From Lepidostoma basale (Eukaryota; Arthropoda; Insecta; Trichoptera; Lepidostomatidae), in contig JAHDVF020000868.1 of NCBI GenBank assembly GCA_022606425.2, positions 1,302,001 to 1,366,000 on the forward strand: DNA of 64,000 bases. Direction: 5' to 3'. Shown piece after piece: positions 33,230 to 43,194 of the stretch (the stretch's first letter is position 1; each line of letters starts with the position of its first letter). A model generated the notes under the pieces. It searched no databases and was not told where the DNA came from. It saw nothing but the letters and a program-made list of their open reading frames with translations. A program made the position numbers and the translations under genes.

Positions 33230-33597
33230 GATGAGAGTACATAATGGAATTCTAATGCCAACCATAATGTATGGAAGTGCAGCTTGGAGCTGGCATACGA
33301 AGGATATGATAAATGCCGTAGGAATTAGATCACTGAGAAGAATGTGCGGGAAAACAGTATATTATAAAATACCGAACGACGAAATAAGGAAGAAATGTAA
33401 GGCAGATAATTGCATCATAAGTAAAAAATTTATAAAAAAAGTTCCCTCAGATGGTTTGGACATATGGAACGAATGGATGAAAGAAAAATTGTCAAAATGT
33501 TATATACAAGCAGCGTGAGTGGAAAGAGAAGCCGCGGAAGATCAAGGAAAGCATGGCATGACCAAATTAATCAAATACTAAAATGCGGCCAAACTTA
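33228..33597 (+). mobile_element. RTE-A LINE fragment
   Basis: GILMPTIMYGSAAWSWHTKD, SLRRMCGKTVYYKIPNDEIR, then after a frame shift KHGMTKLIKY. It lacks the 3' end and tail. Confidence 0.8.
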
Positions 33598-33834
33598 ATA
33601 TATTTTATTTTCCTCAGCTGTAAGGTGAATGTCAGAACATATTATAGATAGTTCATGGACCCCAGATTCAGTCAACTGAGTCAGCTCTGTACAGTTTAAA
33701 TACATATAATAATTTAGAAAGAAATTTTTTAATTATTAATAATAATATCCTTGAGATAAGCACCTGCAATGATCAAATATTGTAATTGAAACCAATAAAA
33801 GAAAAAAAACTAAACATGTAACATAATTATATCA

Positions 33835-34030
33835 AACTGTTAAATTAAATAACTTTGTTTTTTGTATCACAATTGTATTTTATTTTACGCGACAGCTGTT
33901 TCATCAACCTATGTTGACATCATCGGGTGTTACAATAATATATACTTTAAGTATAATATACAATAATAAAATGTTATGATATCATAGTGTTTCGGCCAAA
34001 ACAATGGACTATTTAATAATAATATCTCAA
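33835..34030 (-). repeat. Alpha-family repeat arm
   Basis: Minus-strand copy with a nearly intact core (next entry) and the conserved outer piece GGCCAAAACAATGGACTATT, also seen at 26910. Confidence 0.6.
33891..33926 (-). ncRNA. Hammerhead-like core, one core change
   Basis: Minus strand: CCGATGA (U4 to C), T, helix II GTCAAC/GTTGAT with loop ATAG, GAAA, CAGCTG, TC. Pair 2 of helix II is T-A where 56671 has C-G, so both sides changed and pairing is kept. Confidence 0.5.
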
Positions 34031-34084
34031 ATTTTTTTTTTGCATTCATTATCGTTTCACGTTTGTCCAGAAAGACTGCGTATT

Positions 34085-34400
34085 TATATAAATTATATCT
34101 TCTTCACCTTTATATATGTGATCTGTTAAGACAGGCTATCAATACAAATTTCCTTCCGTCATTAAGACGGCCAGCTTTCTCTCCATTTATTCGGTGGTCG
34201 TTTTGGTGAATGACTACTCTCTGAAGTTTCGTGCATCACGATCTTGTAAATCCTCCCAATGTGGTCTCTTCAGGATCGTTTTCTCTGCCTATACCATCTC
34301 ACTATGTCGTAATTTTTGCAAGATCGTCGAATCTTTTCGTTGAGTATCCTATCTCCTGAGTTCTACTTACGATAGGTCGCAATGTTTTAATGTTTCTTAT
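34085..34400 (-). mobile_element. RTE-B-like 3' end, antisense
   Basis: The minus strand gives DIVRWYRQRKRS, HIGRI, RPPNKWRESWPS-stop and a GAAGAAG tail. Heavily mutated. Confidence 0.55.
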
Positions 34401-34859
34401 GAGATGTTTGATTCTGATATTGTTAATGTAAATTATATAAAATACGGAATTAAAAATAATTCCTTAGGCAAATAAATATTTGTTTAATAACGATGAAACT
34501 CATGGGAGAACCAGTTTAATTTGTAATATAATATCATGATAAGATTATACAGTTCTGTTTCAATTGCGCTATAATGATCCAAAATAGTTCAAGAACATTA
34601 AGCTTGTAATTAAATGGTGCGCGATTCTCGCTCTCACCAGCCACTCACCAAATAAAAAACGTTTCAGAAAACACCTTCTCTCTGGAAGATTAATGAGAGA
34701 GGATGCACCGATAGAGCGCCAAGGGGCAGACGTAACTAAACTAATGGGCTGGGAGGCTGGGAAACAAAAAGTCTCTGGGAAAAATCTCTATGTACGTAAT
34801 GCACTAAATCAAATTATATTGTATTATAAATACAAAATATACTGTAATATATAATATTT
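34401..34859. other. No gene seen
   Basis: No recognised element; 34670-34760 is less AT-rich. Confidence 0.45.
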
Positions 34860-34985
34860 GGGTGCATGACACGATGAATGAATGTTGAGGAAGCGATTTG
34901 AGAAGTATGTCACGAAAGAAAAGTGTAGCAGTCCATTCTTTCTCCTAATCCCTTCCGGGAGACGGTGGGATGGTTGGATAGGTAA
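34860..34985 (+). mobile_element. RTE-A extreme 3' end
   Basis: GTGCATGACACGATGAATGA to TCCATTCTTTCTCCTAATCC and GGTGGGATGGTTGGATAGG; tail decayed. Confidence 0.7.
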
Positions 34986-35054
34986 TTTATCATATATAAC
35001 TTAATTTTTAAGATAATCAAATCAAACTAAAATCTCTTGATGCTAGTTGATTTT

Positions 35055-35290
35055 AAATTAGAATTAAATAAAACGATATTTTTTAACTACTTCCACTTTT
35101 GTCTTTATTAGGACAGAGACCGGTCTCGCCAGGCTAACTGGCATCGAAAGACTCGACATCGACAGACGTCAGACCACCAGTCTGTCGATGCCGGCGAGCC
35201 TGGCGAATCCGGGCGCTGTCGAAATAAAGACAAAAGTGGAAGTAGTTTAAAAAAACATCGTTTTATTTAATTATTATTTAGCATTATTTT
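35055..35290. repeat. Foldback repeat family beta, both arms
   Basis: GACCGGTCTCGCCAGGCT on the left, GTCGATGCCGGCGAGCCTGG on the right; outer arms AAATAAAACGAT...ATCGTTTTATTT. The box is CTGTCGA. Confidence 0.8.
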
Positions 35291-35984
35291 GTTCAATTAT
35301 TGTAATTCACTTGTTTGAATCTAGTTTAACTTCGAATTCGATTTACAAGTGTGTACTGTTAGCTCTTCTTATCATTTACACTTGTGGTAACTTGTAATTG
35401 ACCTTATTCTATGGTTTCTACGTGTTTTATTTATGCATCGCTGTTTGTTACCCCAAATAAAAAAAATAAAATTAATTTAAGTAATCCGTCAAAAAAGTTT
35501 ATAGAGCGGGTAGAGGACGTAAAAATTTTACGAGAATGCATAACTGAAATATTAATAAACCTATCTATCATCCCTTCAAATACTTCTATAAAAACAACAA
35601 TAAAAATCTGGCATCCCTTTTATTACGAATATATTTTCCTAGTGAAGAGTTGTATATATAAAAGTGTATATATTAGAATAAGAGTATTGGATCTCATTAA
35701 AAAAACATTTCGTTTGGTGAATTTTCATAAATTCTCGGTGTGACATTTTTTCATTTTAGAAAGTTATTCAGGATTTTCGACACATTATATTTTTTAGTCA
35801 TTTATTTTGAAAAATTATATTTTATTGACTGTTTGTTTCGGTTTGTGATGGTATCACTGAATTTTTATACCAAAATTGAGATCGGGACTGCGGAAGAAAC
35901 ACTTTGAAAAATAATTTAAGAAACTTATAAAATTATTTTGTAAAGCACATTACAAAAGTAACAATTTTGACAATTTTTGATTTT
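35291..35984. other. No gene accepted
   Basis: A 110-codon ORF (35411-35743, plus) is present, but it is AT-rich, lysine/isoleucine-biased and matches no family I know. Treated as chance. Confidence 0.45.
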
Positions 35985-36231
35985 TGATTTTGGTAAAAAA
36001 ATTATATGTTAATGATGTAAATGAAGACCGAGGAAAACGTGGCACGATCAAATAAATCAAATATTGAATGTCGGCCATGTGAGGAGTCAGAGAAATCGAC
36101 GCGCGTGCATGACACGATGTATGAATGTTGAGGAATCGAGAGAAATATGTCAGGAAAGAAAGGTGTGGCAGTCCATTCTTTCTGCCTACCCCTTCGGGGA
36201 GACGGCGTGATGGTTAGTTAGTTAGTTAGTT
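35985..36231 (+). mobile_element. RTE-A 3' end with likely 10-bp TSD
   Basis: KKLYVNDVNEDRGKRGT-like reading to GGCGTGATGG and (GTTA)n. TTTGATTTTT occurs just before and just after. Confidence 0.8.
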
Positions 36232-36339
36232 TGATTTTTTAAACTTTGATTCATTGTAAAATTTAACTTTTAATTTTTACCAAAATACTTTTAATTTTAG
36301 TAAAAAAATCATTAATCATTAATTGGAAAAATAATTCAA

Positions 36340-36812
36340 CTAACTAACTATGTAATAATCACACCGTTCCCCGAAGGTTTATTCAGAAAAAGGGAGCAAC
36401 CACACTGTTCTTTCCTGGCATTCATTTCTGGATTCTTCTACATTCATACATCGTGTCATGCACCCAGGACGATTTCTTCGACTCCTCACTTGATTGATTG
36501 ATTTGATCGTGCCATGTTTTCCTCGGTCTTCCTCTATTTCTGGTTCCATTTACATCGTTTCCATATAAATTTTTTACCATTTTTTCTTCATTCATTCTTT
36601 CCATATGTCCAAACTATCTTAATGATCCTTTCATTATTTTGTTCATAACACCATCATGCGCACCGCATTCACTTCTTATATTTTCATTCGACACTCTATC
36701 ATACACAGTATTCGTATAAGAGATCTCATTTCTACTGCATTTATTCTACTTTCATCCTTCTTTTGCCAGTTTTATGCTTCGCTTCCATACATAAGGGTAG
36801 TATATAAACGTA
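36340..36812 (-). mobile_element. RTE-A LINE 3' end, antisense
   Basis: CAACTAACTAACTATG tail complement. The minus strand reads MERMNEEKMVKNLYGNDVNG, NRGRPRKTWHDQINQ and further back to GSEA. Confidence 0.8.
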
Positions 36813-37257
36813 ATTCGTATAATATTAATGTCAGTAATAAAACGCACCAAACGTTTAACACGTAATGGTTTAAATTCTGTTGGGCTATGGGATGTGAGGG
36901 TGTAGGTCATTTGGAGGTCAGTTTAGTTTTCACAAGTCAGCGTTTATTTGGGAGAGGTGACTTTCATTTTATTGTTATATATTTGTACGTGATACAGAAA
37001 ATATTACACGGCGATATCCAGGTATGAATAACGCGTACGTACCTACATATGTACGATCTTGTTTATTTGTACGTATTGTAATGGAAAATAGCAGGAAGGA
37101 AAAGAAATTCCGTCATTTTATAAATGCGTTCCGAATGGCTGATTTTAGATATTGGAAGAGTAAATTCATATATGTGTGAGTTCGTATCTATCGTCCGCTT
37201 CGAATATTACTAAGTTACACTATTCTTAGTCTTCTTCTTTAAGTCTTCTCCACTGCT
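36813..37257. other. No gene seen
   Basis: Mixed composition; no recognised element. Confidence 0.45.
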
Positions 37258-37262
37258 GGATA

Positions 37263-37627
37263 TCTTCTTCTTCTTCTTCTTCCTCAGTCTATTCCCGACC
37301 ACTCCTGTACAAAGGCCTCCTCCATTCGCTTCCATGTCACTTTGTCCTGTGCAGACTGCATCCAGTTTATTCCGAAGTGTCTGTTCAGATCATCCTTCCA
37401 CCGTAGTTGCGGTCGCCCTGCACTTGTTTTTGCCGTCCACGGTCTCCAAGTTAGCAGTCTTCTTGTCCATGTTTCATCTGAGCTTCTGGCTACGTGACCT
37501 GCCCATTGCCATTTTAGAGTCGCCACCCGGTGGATGATGTCAGTGACCTTTGTTTTTTCTCTCACCGTATCGTTTCTGACTCTGTATCTTAGGCTTATTC
37601 CTAACATGGCTCTTTCAATAATGACTC
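37263..37627 (-). mobile_element. RTE-E LINE C-terminus with open frame
   Basis: A 107-codon minus-strand frame: MLGISLRYRVRNDTVREKTK, DIIHRVATLKWQWAGHVARS, GRPQLRWKDDLNRHFGI, KRMEEAFVQEWSGID-stop, then (GAA)n. It lies 5'-to-5' against an RTE-B copy. Confidence 0.85.
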
Positions 37628-38318
37628 ACAAAAATTGATAGACAGACTACATCACGCCTGTAAGAAATACAACATGACGATCTCTATCGAAAAAACAAAA
37701 TGTATGGCCTTTTCCAAAACACACAAAACAAGTAACCTGGTTATAGAAAATCAACCCATAGAACAGGTCAGGACCTTCAAGTATCTAGACATAGACCTGG
37801 TGGGAGGAGCTGATCTGCGGGAAGAAATACAAGCCCAAGTAAATAAGGCAGCTGCAATCTCTGGCGCTCTCAAAAACAAAGACAAGGTCATTAAGAGTAA
37901 GATGAGAATATACAAAGCATGCGTAAGACCAATAAAAACATAAGGCGTCGAAGCAAGGGCAGACACAGTAAAGATCAAACAAGTTATGAGGGCTTCTGAG
38001 ATGAAGACACTGAGGACGATAGCAGGCAAGACACTGAGAGATCGCGTCAGAAACACCAGAATAAGAGAGATATGTGAGGTTGAGGATATTATAGGATGAA
38101 GCTGACAGCGAAAAGGGTACTGGTACGGTCATGTTCAAAGAATGGATACCACCAGACTCCCCTTTATTACACTACATAATCAGCCTTATGGGACTCGTCC
38201 TCGTGGAAGACCTCCTAAAAGACGGAAGGACAGTTGGAAGTCTACCTCACAGGAGGAGCAACACTCTGGAGAACAGACCATATAGGTCTACAACAAGGAA
38301 GAAGAAGAAGAAGATTCA
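37628..38318 (+). mobile_element. RTE-B LINE, ~690-bp 3' part
   Basis: From just after the catalytic core: LHHACKKYNMTISIEKTKCM (motif D region), EQVRTFKYLDIDLVGGADL (motif E region), VNKAAAISGALK, MRIYKACVRP, a stop, then TLRDRVRNTRIREICEVED and RPRGRPPKRRKDSWKSTSQE, ending in (GAA)n. Three in-frame stops. Confidence 0.85.
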
Positions 38319-38811
38319 AGAAGAGAAGAGAGACATACATATAATATTTGAACCATCCAATTTGAAGTATTCAAGTATCTTGCTTTTAGTTACGTGAAAA
38401 AAGCTTTTAACTGTGTAACGGTTTCAAAACAGATTCTCTCAAAAAAAATCTAACCTATTCTCGTCAAAGGAATAAATTCTTTGCATGTGTAGTCGAATTC
38501 GAATCCAATTCAATTATCTCTGATCACATCCAATACGCTTCGACCCGATGCAAAATAAATTTAATCTAGATGGGATTTAACGAACCCGATGCAGTCGACT
38601 GGATTTAACATTATGCTAGTTTTCATTTGAATTTCTAATCTAAATTGAATAAGTTAGAATAAAAACTAAACAATGTGCATCAAGACTCTGGAAGAAGATC
38701 AGAGAAAAATGTGGAAGAAGGTCATAAATACCAAAACTCCTTAGAAAGCGGATATGTTAAAGCAATTCTGGGAGAAGACGGAGGAATTTTGGCAAATTAT
38801 GTATGCATTTT
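38319..38811. other. No gene seen
   Basis: No recognised element. Confidence 0.5.
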
Positions 38812-38995
38812 TTTTAGCTATTATATTGATTCTCATAATATGAGATAGGTAGCTTATAAATCGCCATTTTATTGTCACGTGAATTCTACACCAGACCAAC
38901 AGTGTGACAAACACACTGCCATCAGCGGGAATCGAACCCAGGACTTTCGGTGTGGTATTCAGAGCTCTTACCACTTAGACACGAAGGTCGTATAA
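38812..38995 (-). mobile_element. tRNA-derived SINE with full tRNA-like head
   Basis: The minus strand begins GACCTTCGTGTCTAAGTGGT, AAGAGCTCTG (box A region) and GGGTTCGATTCCCGCTGATG (box B matches GGTTCGANTCC), then the SINE body. The 3' hairpin and tail are missing. Confidence 0.85.
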
Positions 38996-39084
38996 TCCCA
39001 CGAAGGTCATATAGATGAATGAATTGTTTTAAAGGAATGTAAAGTAGTGAAGTAGTGATGATAAGAATGTCAGAAGAAATGTAA

Positions 39085-39205
39085 GTGAGATTGGCACAAA
39101 AGGCGGTCACATTTGAAGTCGGAAAAATCGACACGCGTGCGTGTTAGGATGTATGAATGTAGAGGAATCTCGAGTGGTAGGTATGTCGGATAGAACAGTA
39201 TTTAT
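39085..39205 (+). mobile_element. RTE-A fragment, decayed
   Basis: AGTCGGAAAAATCGACACGC to ATGAATGTAGAGGAATC; the end is lost. Confidence 0.55.
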
Positions 39206-39492
39206 AAGTTAGTTAATTAGCATCAATACTTACGATTTTAATAAGACATGTGAACGCAATGCTATTCAATTTTATATGTTTAATCATCATACTTTGGCTT
39301 TTAACACGGTATCTTTATATGTGGAAACGTACGTTTAACATATGAAATAACACAAAAAATACAAAGATGTATGTTCGTTTGTGGCACTTGGTGATCGATT
39401 CCACATGTCGCCATATTTTCTTACCGCGCGTACGTGACTAAACAATAACATTACCATACCGAAAGGTTGGGGATTGAATTTTGGCTATGATA

Positions 39493-40276
39493 GGAGGCGT
39501 GTTTTTTAAGTAAGTACCGTTTTGATATTTAAAAAAAAAACTAATAAGCTTTTTGTTACAATTTTATTTTTACATGAAAAACCACAGTTTTATATACTTT
39601 TTCACATAATTACCACCAATTTTAAAATACTTGTCAGATCGAACTACAAGCTTTTATATTCCGTCATGATAGAAGTTTACCGCCAGACTTTTCTTGGGCG
39701 TTATAATGCTGAAGGTGACGATTATTTAAGCCATATTGTCACAGGCCATGAAACAAAATAACCAAAAACCACCATAAATAAAACAACAATCCATGGAATG
39801 GCGGTATTCAAAATGGCCTAAGAAAGTAAAATTGGTCAAAAATGGAGTGGAAAAGGTTGATCAGACAATTATAGCCCAGAAAATCATGTGTGCAGTGTTT
39901 TAGGACAAGAAGGGGGTGTTGTTTGTTGATTTTTTTGCCTTCACATTCTTGGGCGATGTTAAATGCCGTCATTCCATGGATTGATGTTTGTTTCTGGTTA
40001 ATTTTTGTTATTTTGTTTCATCGCCAGTATAAATTTGGCTTAAATAATCGTCACCTTCAGCATTATGGTATATCGCTCAAGAAACGTCTGGCAGCAAACT
40101 TCTATCACGACGGAATACAAAAGCTTATAGTTCGATATCATTTTTTTTTAATTGGTGATAATTATGGGAAAACATTAATAAAACTGTGGTCTTTCATGTA
40201 AATATAAAATTGTTACAAAAAATTTACTAGCTTTTTTTAAATATCAAAACGGGACTTACTTTAATAACACGCCTCG
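39493..40276. mobile_element. Palindromic mariner derivative
   Basis: 784 bp flanked by TA (39491-39492 and 40277-40278). The two halves are inverted copies ~310 bp long, from (G/C)GAGGCGTGTT ends through the same transposase piece. The plus strand near 39680 reads QTFLGRYNAEGDDYLSHIVT then GHET, which corresponds to the mariner VTGDETW block; the inverted copy of it is near 40080. A ~150-bp single-copy centre reads KIMCAVF and DKKGVLFVDFFAF. No intact transposase. Confidence 0.85.
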
Positions 40277-40362
40277 TATTGCAATATAGCCTATGCATAC
40301 TTTGTTTCTCTGTAGAAGAACCAACTAAATGGGCATACTTACCGCGCCATGTCATTTATACA

Positions 40363-40570
40363 ACAACAACAAACCATCACGCAGTTTCTCCAAAAGGGTG
40401 AGCAGAGAAAATGGACCGCCGCACTTCTCTTTCCTGACACACCTCTCTAGCTTCCTCAACATTCATACAGCGAGTCATATACGCACGTCGATTCTTCCGA
40501 CTTCTTACATGGTCGACCTTTAAAATTTAATTGATTTGGTCATGCCATGTTAACCTCGGTCTTTCTTCCG
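40363..40570 (-). mobile_element. RTE-A2 3' end, antisense
   Basis: CAACAACAACAAACCATCAC tail complement, ORF end complement back to HDQIN. Confidence 0.75.
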
Positions 40571-40614
40571 CTTTATTAGTTTTGCGAACAAAGTAATATT
40601 CATTATTCATTCAT

Positions 40615-40690
40615 CATTATTTTGTTGAATCGCTCTTTACATCATGACAGCATGAGCCAAATCGATGTAAAGGGAATTATAGCTATCCGA
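40615..40690 (-). mobile_element. SINE 3' tail fragment
   Basis: ATTATTTTGTTGAATCGCTC and GAGCCAAATCGATGTAAAG only. Confidence 0.7.
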
Positions 40691-41160
40691 CCCTTATGTA
40701 TGGAAGCGAAGCATGGAACTGGCAAAAGAAGGATGAAAGTAGAATAAATGAAGTAGAAATGAGATCTCTTAGACGAATATGTTGATACTCTGTGTATGAT
40801 AGAGTGTCGAATGAAAATATAAGAAGTGTATGCGGTGCGAATGATGGTGTCATGAACAAAATAATGAAAGGATCATTGAGATGGTTTGGACATATGAAAA
40901 GAATGAATGAAGAAAAAATTTAAAAATATATATATGTTAATGATGTAAATGGAACCAGAAATAGAGGAAGACCGATGAAAACGTGGCACGATCAAATAAA
41001 TCAAATATTTAATGTCGGCCATGTGAGGAGTCAGAGAAATCGACGCGCGTGCATGACACGATGTATAAATGTTGAGGAAGCGAGAGAAATATGTCAGGAA
41101 AGAAAAGTGTGGCAGTCCATTCTTTCTGCCTACCCCTTCGAGATTCGAAACGGCGTGATG
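40688..41160 (+). mobile_element. RTE-A LINE 3' end
   Basis: PTLMYGSEAWNWQKKDESRI, GVMNKIMKGSLRWFGHM, then KTWHDQINQIFNVGHVRS and SAYPFE. The last bases are altered (TTCGAGATTCGAAACGGCGT) and the tail is missing. Confidence 0.85.
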
Positions 41161-41264
41161 CTTCGTACGAAAGAAAGTCATTTAGTTCGCGCATTTATTA
41201 GTTTTGCGAACAAAGTAATATTGTTGTTTGGCATTCAAAAGGTAAAAAAAGAGTAAAGCCTCAC

Positions 41265-41614
41265 GTGGTGTGTGGTGCTGGGCGGGCTGCTGGCGGGCAG
41301 GGCGGGCGCGGGGGGCGCGCGGCCGCGGCGCCGCCCTGTCCCAGCAGGCGCAGCACCTGCTCGGGCGAGATGGGCCTCTTGCGCGGCGCCGGTCCCAGGT
41401 GCGTGGCCCTCGGGCGCGCGTGCGAGCTGGCCGGCCGCTCCACGATGGTGTAGGACGTGCCGGGCGGGGAGTAGTAGAGCGCGGGCTGGCGCGCGTCCCC
41501 CTGCGAGCGGGACAGGCGGCCCAGCCCCGCGCCGCCGCCCCGCCCCCAGCGCCCGAGCTCCGCCAGCTCCGCCTCGGGCTCCCCCATCCTCATGACGGGG
41601 GACGGCCGTCGCTT
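41265..41614 (-). CDS. GC-rich coding exon of a host gene
   Basis: A 350-bp exon, about 75% GC, in AT-rich surroundings. Minus strand: the acceptor is GTTGTTGTTCCAG before AAGCG with a CTAAT branch-like site upstream; the donor is CACCAC followed by GTGAGG. The best frame gives 116 codons plus two bases: KRRPSPVMRMGEPEAELAEL at 1-20, a Gly/Arg stretch, YYSPPGTSYTIVERP at 47-61, RKRPISPEQVLRLLG at 78-92, then a low-complexity Ala/Pro/Arg tail. It looks like a disordered linker with short conserved motifs in a scaffold protein. The PDZ exon at 15641 is downstream on the same strand, but the phases (2 then 0) require another exon or a different gene. Antisense frames are longer but are arginine/alanine repeats with no splice sites. 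Gene not identified. Confidence 0.7.
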
Positions 41615-41672
41615 CTGGAACAACAACGGTCGTCATTAGCACTAGCTTACGACTATTATTACATTCTTTACA

Positions 41673-42511
41673 AACAAACAACAAAACCATCACGCCGTTT
41701 CCCCGTAGGGGTAGGCAGAGAGAATGGACCGCCACACTACTCTATCCTGGCACACCTCTCTAGCTTCCCCTACATTCATACATCGAGTCATACACGCACG
41801 TCGATTCTTCCGGCTTCTGACATGACCAACTTTTAATATTTGATTAATTTGGTCATGCCATGTTTTCCTCGGTCTACCTCGACTCCTTACTCCATTTACA
41901 TTGTTAACGTATACTTTTTTAACCATTCTTTCTTCACCCATGCGCTCCATATGTCCGAACCAACGAAGCGAACCTTTCATAATTTTGTTCATAATACCTT
42001 CTTTCGCTCTACACTCCTTCCTAATATCAGCATTTGAGATTCTGTCGTACATCGTTCTACCGCACATACGTCTTAGGGACCTCATCTCTACCGCATTTAT
42101 TCTGCTCTCATCTTTCTTCTGCCAGTTCCATGCTTCGCTTCCATAGATAAGGGTTGGAACCAGAACTCCATTGTGAACGGCCATTTTCGCTTTCATTGAT
42201 AAATTCTTGTTTCCAATAACTACTTTTAAAGCTCCATTCACTTTGTTACCCGCACCAACCCTTCTTTCAATATCACTGTCCGTTCGGCCATCCGCTGTGA
42301 ACATGCTACCTAAATACACAAATTCGCTCACCTGTTCCAAGTTCTCTTCATTTACACTTATATTACAAACTGTCATTTGCTCTTCCCTTTCAAAAACTAA
42401 CACCTTTGACTTTCCGACATTCATCATTAAATCGTTCGACTTGCATACCTCATACATTCTCGACACCAAGACTTGTAATTCGTCCGCACTATCCGCAACG
42501 AGAACGGTGTC
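41673..42511 (-). mobile_element. RTE-A2 LINE insertion with intact 3' frame and 11-bp TSD
   Basis: An 839-bp antisense insertion between exact CATTCTTTACA copies (41662-41672 and 42512-42522). One open frame of 274 codons (ATG supplied by the flanking duplication) runs to the tail: DTVLVADSADELQ (rest of catalytic motif C) at 2-14, VGKSKVLVFE (motif D) at 33-42, EFVYLGSMFT (motif E) at 64-73, YGSEAWNW at 124-131, SLRWFGHMERM at 182-192, SRGRPRKTWHDQI at 211-223 and SAYPYGETA at 266-274. The TGA stop lies 1 bp before the GGTTTTGTT tail. The element starts at the second Asp codon of the expected YADD, so it cannot be active. No stops or frame shifts: the youngest-looking copy here. Confidence 0.92.
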
Positions 42512-42522
42512 CATTCTTTACA

Positions 42523-43194
42523 CCTATATATAAGGTTCCCACCACCACCCGAGACTGTTATAGGACACAGCGACGCCCTTTTGTCAGTCTCGCTGCACTA
42601 TCTAGGCCTGTTCCTTGTCCATCCGGGACTTACGTTAATTTAATTTAACCTTTTCTTGTCATCAATCAAAAGGATGACAGACCACATTTAATATATTCTT
42701 TTAACCTTAACCTCGTATATCTCCCGCGCGGCCTCACATCTCTTTATTATTAAATATAATTGGAAGTAAATATTATTTAAAGCTCACCTTAAATTAGTAA
42801 AAAACACATTAAAATTATATAAAACACACATTAATACACAATACACAATAGGACAAACATATAACAAACTAAATTTTAAAACAGGAAGAAGACAGTGTAT
42901 GAGGGAGGCGGGAAAATGTTAAGTAAGAATGAATAAATTGGGATGGGGTGGATGGAGGACAGGTTTTAGAAAGAGCAGAAATGAATTTTAAAAAAAAACA
43001 GTATATATAAATGACACATTATAAACAAAAAAGCAGATCAGAGCACACCCACCAAGGGGCAGTGTAGACTTCCGGTCAAAACAAAACCAATGAACAGGAG
43101 CCAGTGGCAACATCCATGAGCAGCAACTCAGGGACGCAGAAACAGAAAACAAAACTAAAATGCACAAAGCTATTGTAACAATCATAGCGAACAT
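42523..43194. other. No gene seen
   Basis: 42530-42640 is GC-richer and precedes the exon at 41265 on the minus strand, but no splice pair is convincing. The rest is AT-rich. Confidence 0.4.

Larger units (their letters stand above)
40572..41222. repeat. 29-bp direct repeats flanking a SINE/RTE-A block
   Basis: The identical 29-bp sequence beginning TTTATTAGTTTTGCGAAC lies at 40572-40600 and 41194-41222. Between them are a SINE tail and an RTE-A copy. Confidence 0.8.

Noticed and set aside
35411..35743. 110-codon ORF on the plus strand
   Set aside because: AT-rich, Ile/Lys/Ser-biased, no motif, no splice or promoter context; expected by chance in this composition.
41270..41836. 188-codon plus-strand ORF over the GC-rich island
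   Set aside because: Arg/Ala/Gly shadow frame opposite the minus-strand exon; it continues into RTE-A2 sequence and lacks splice sites.
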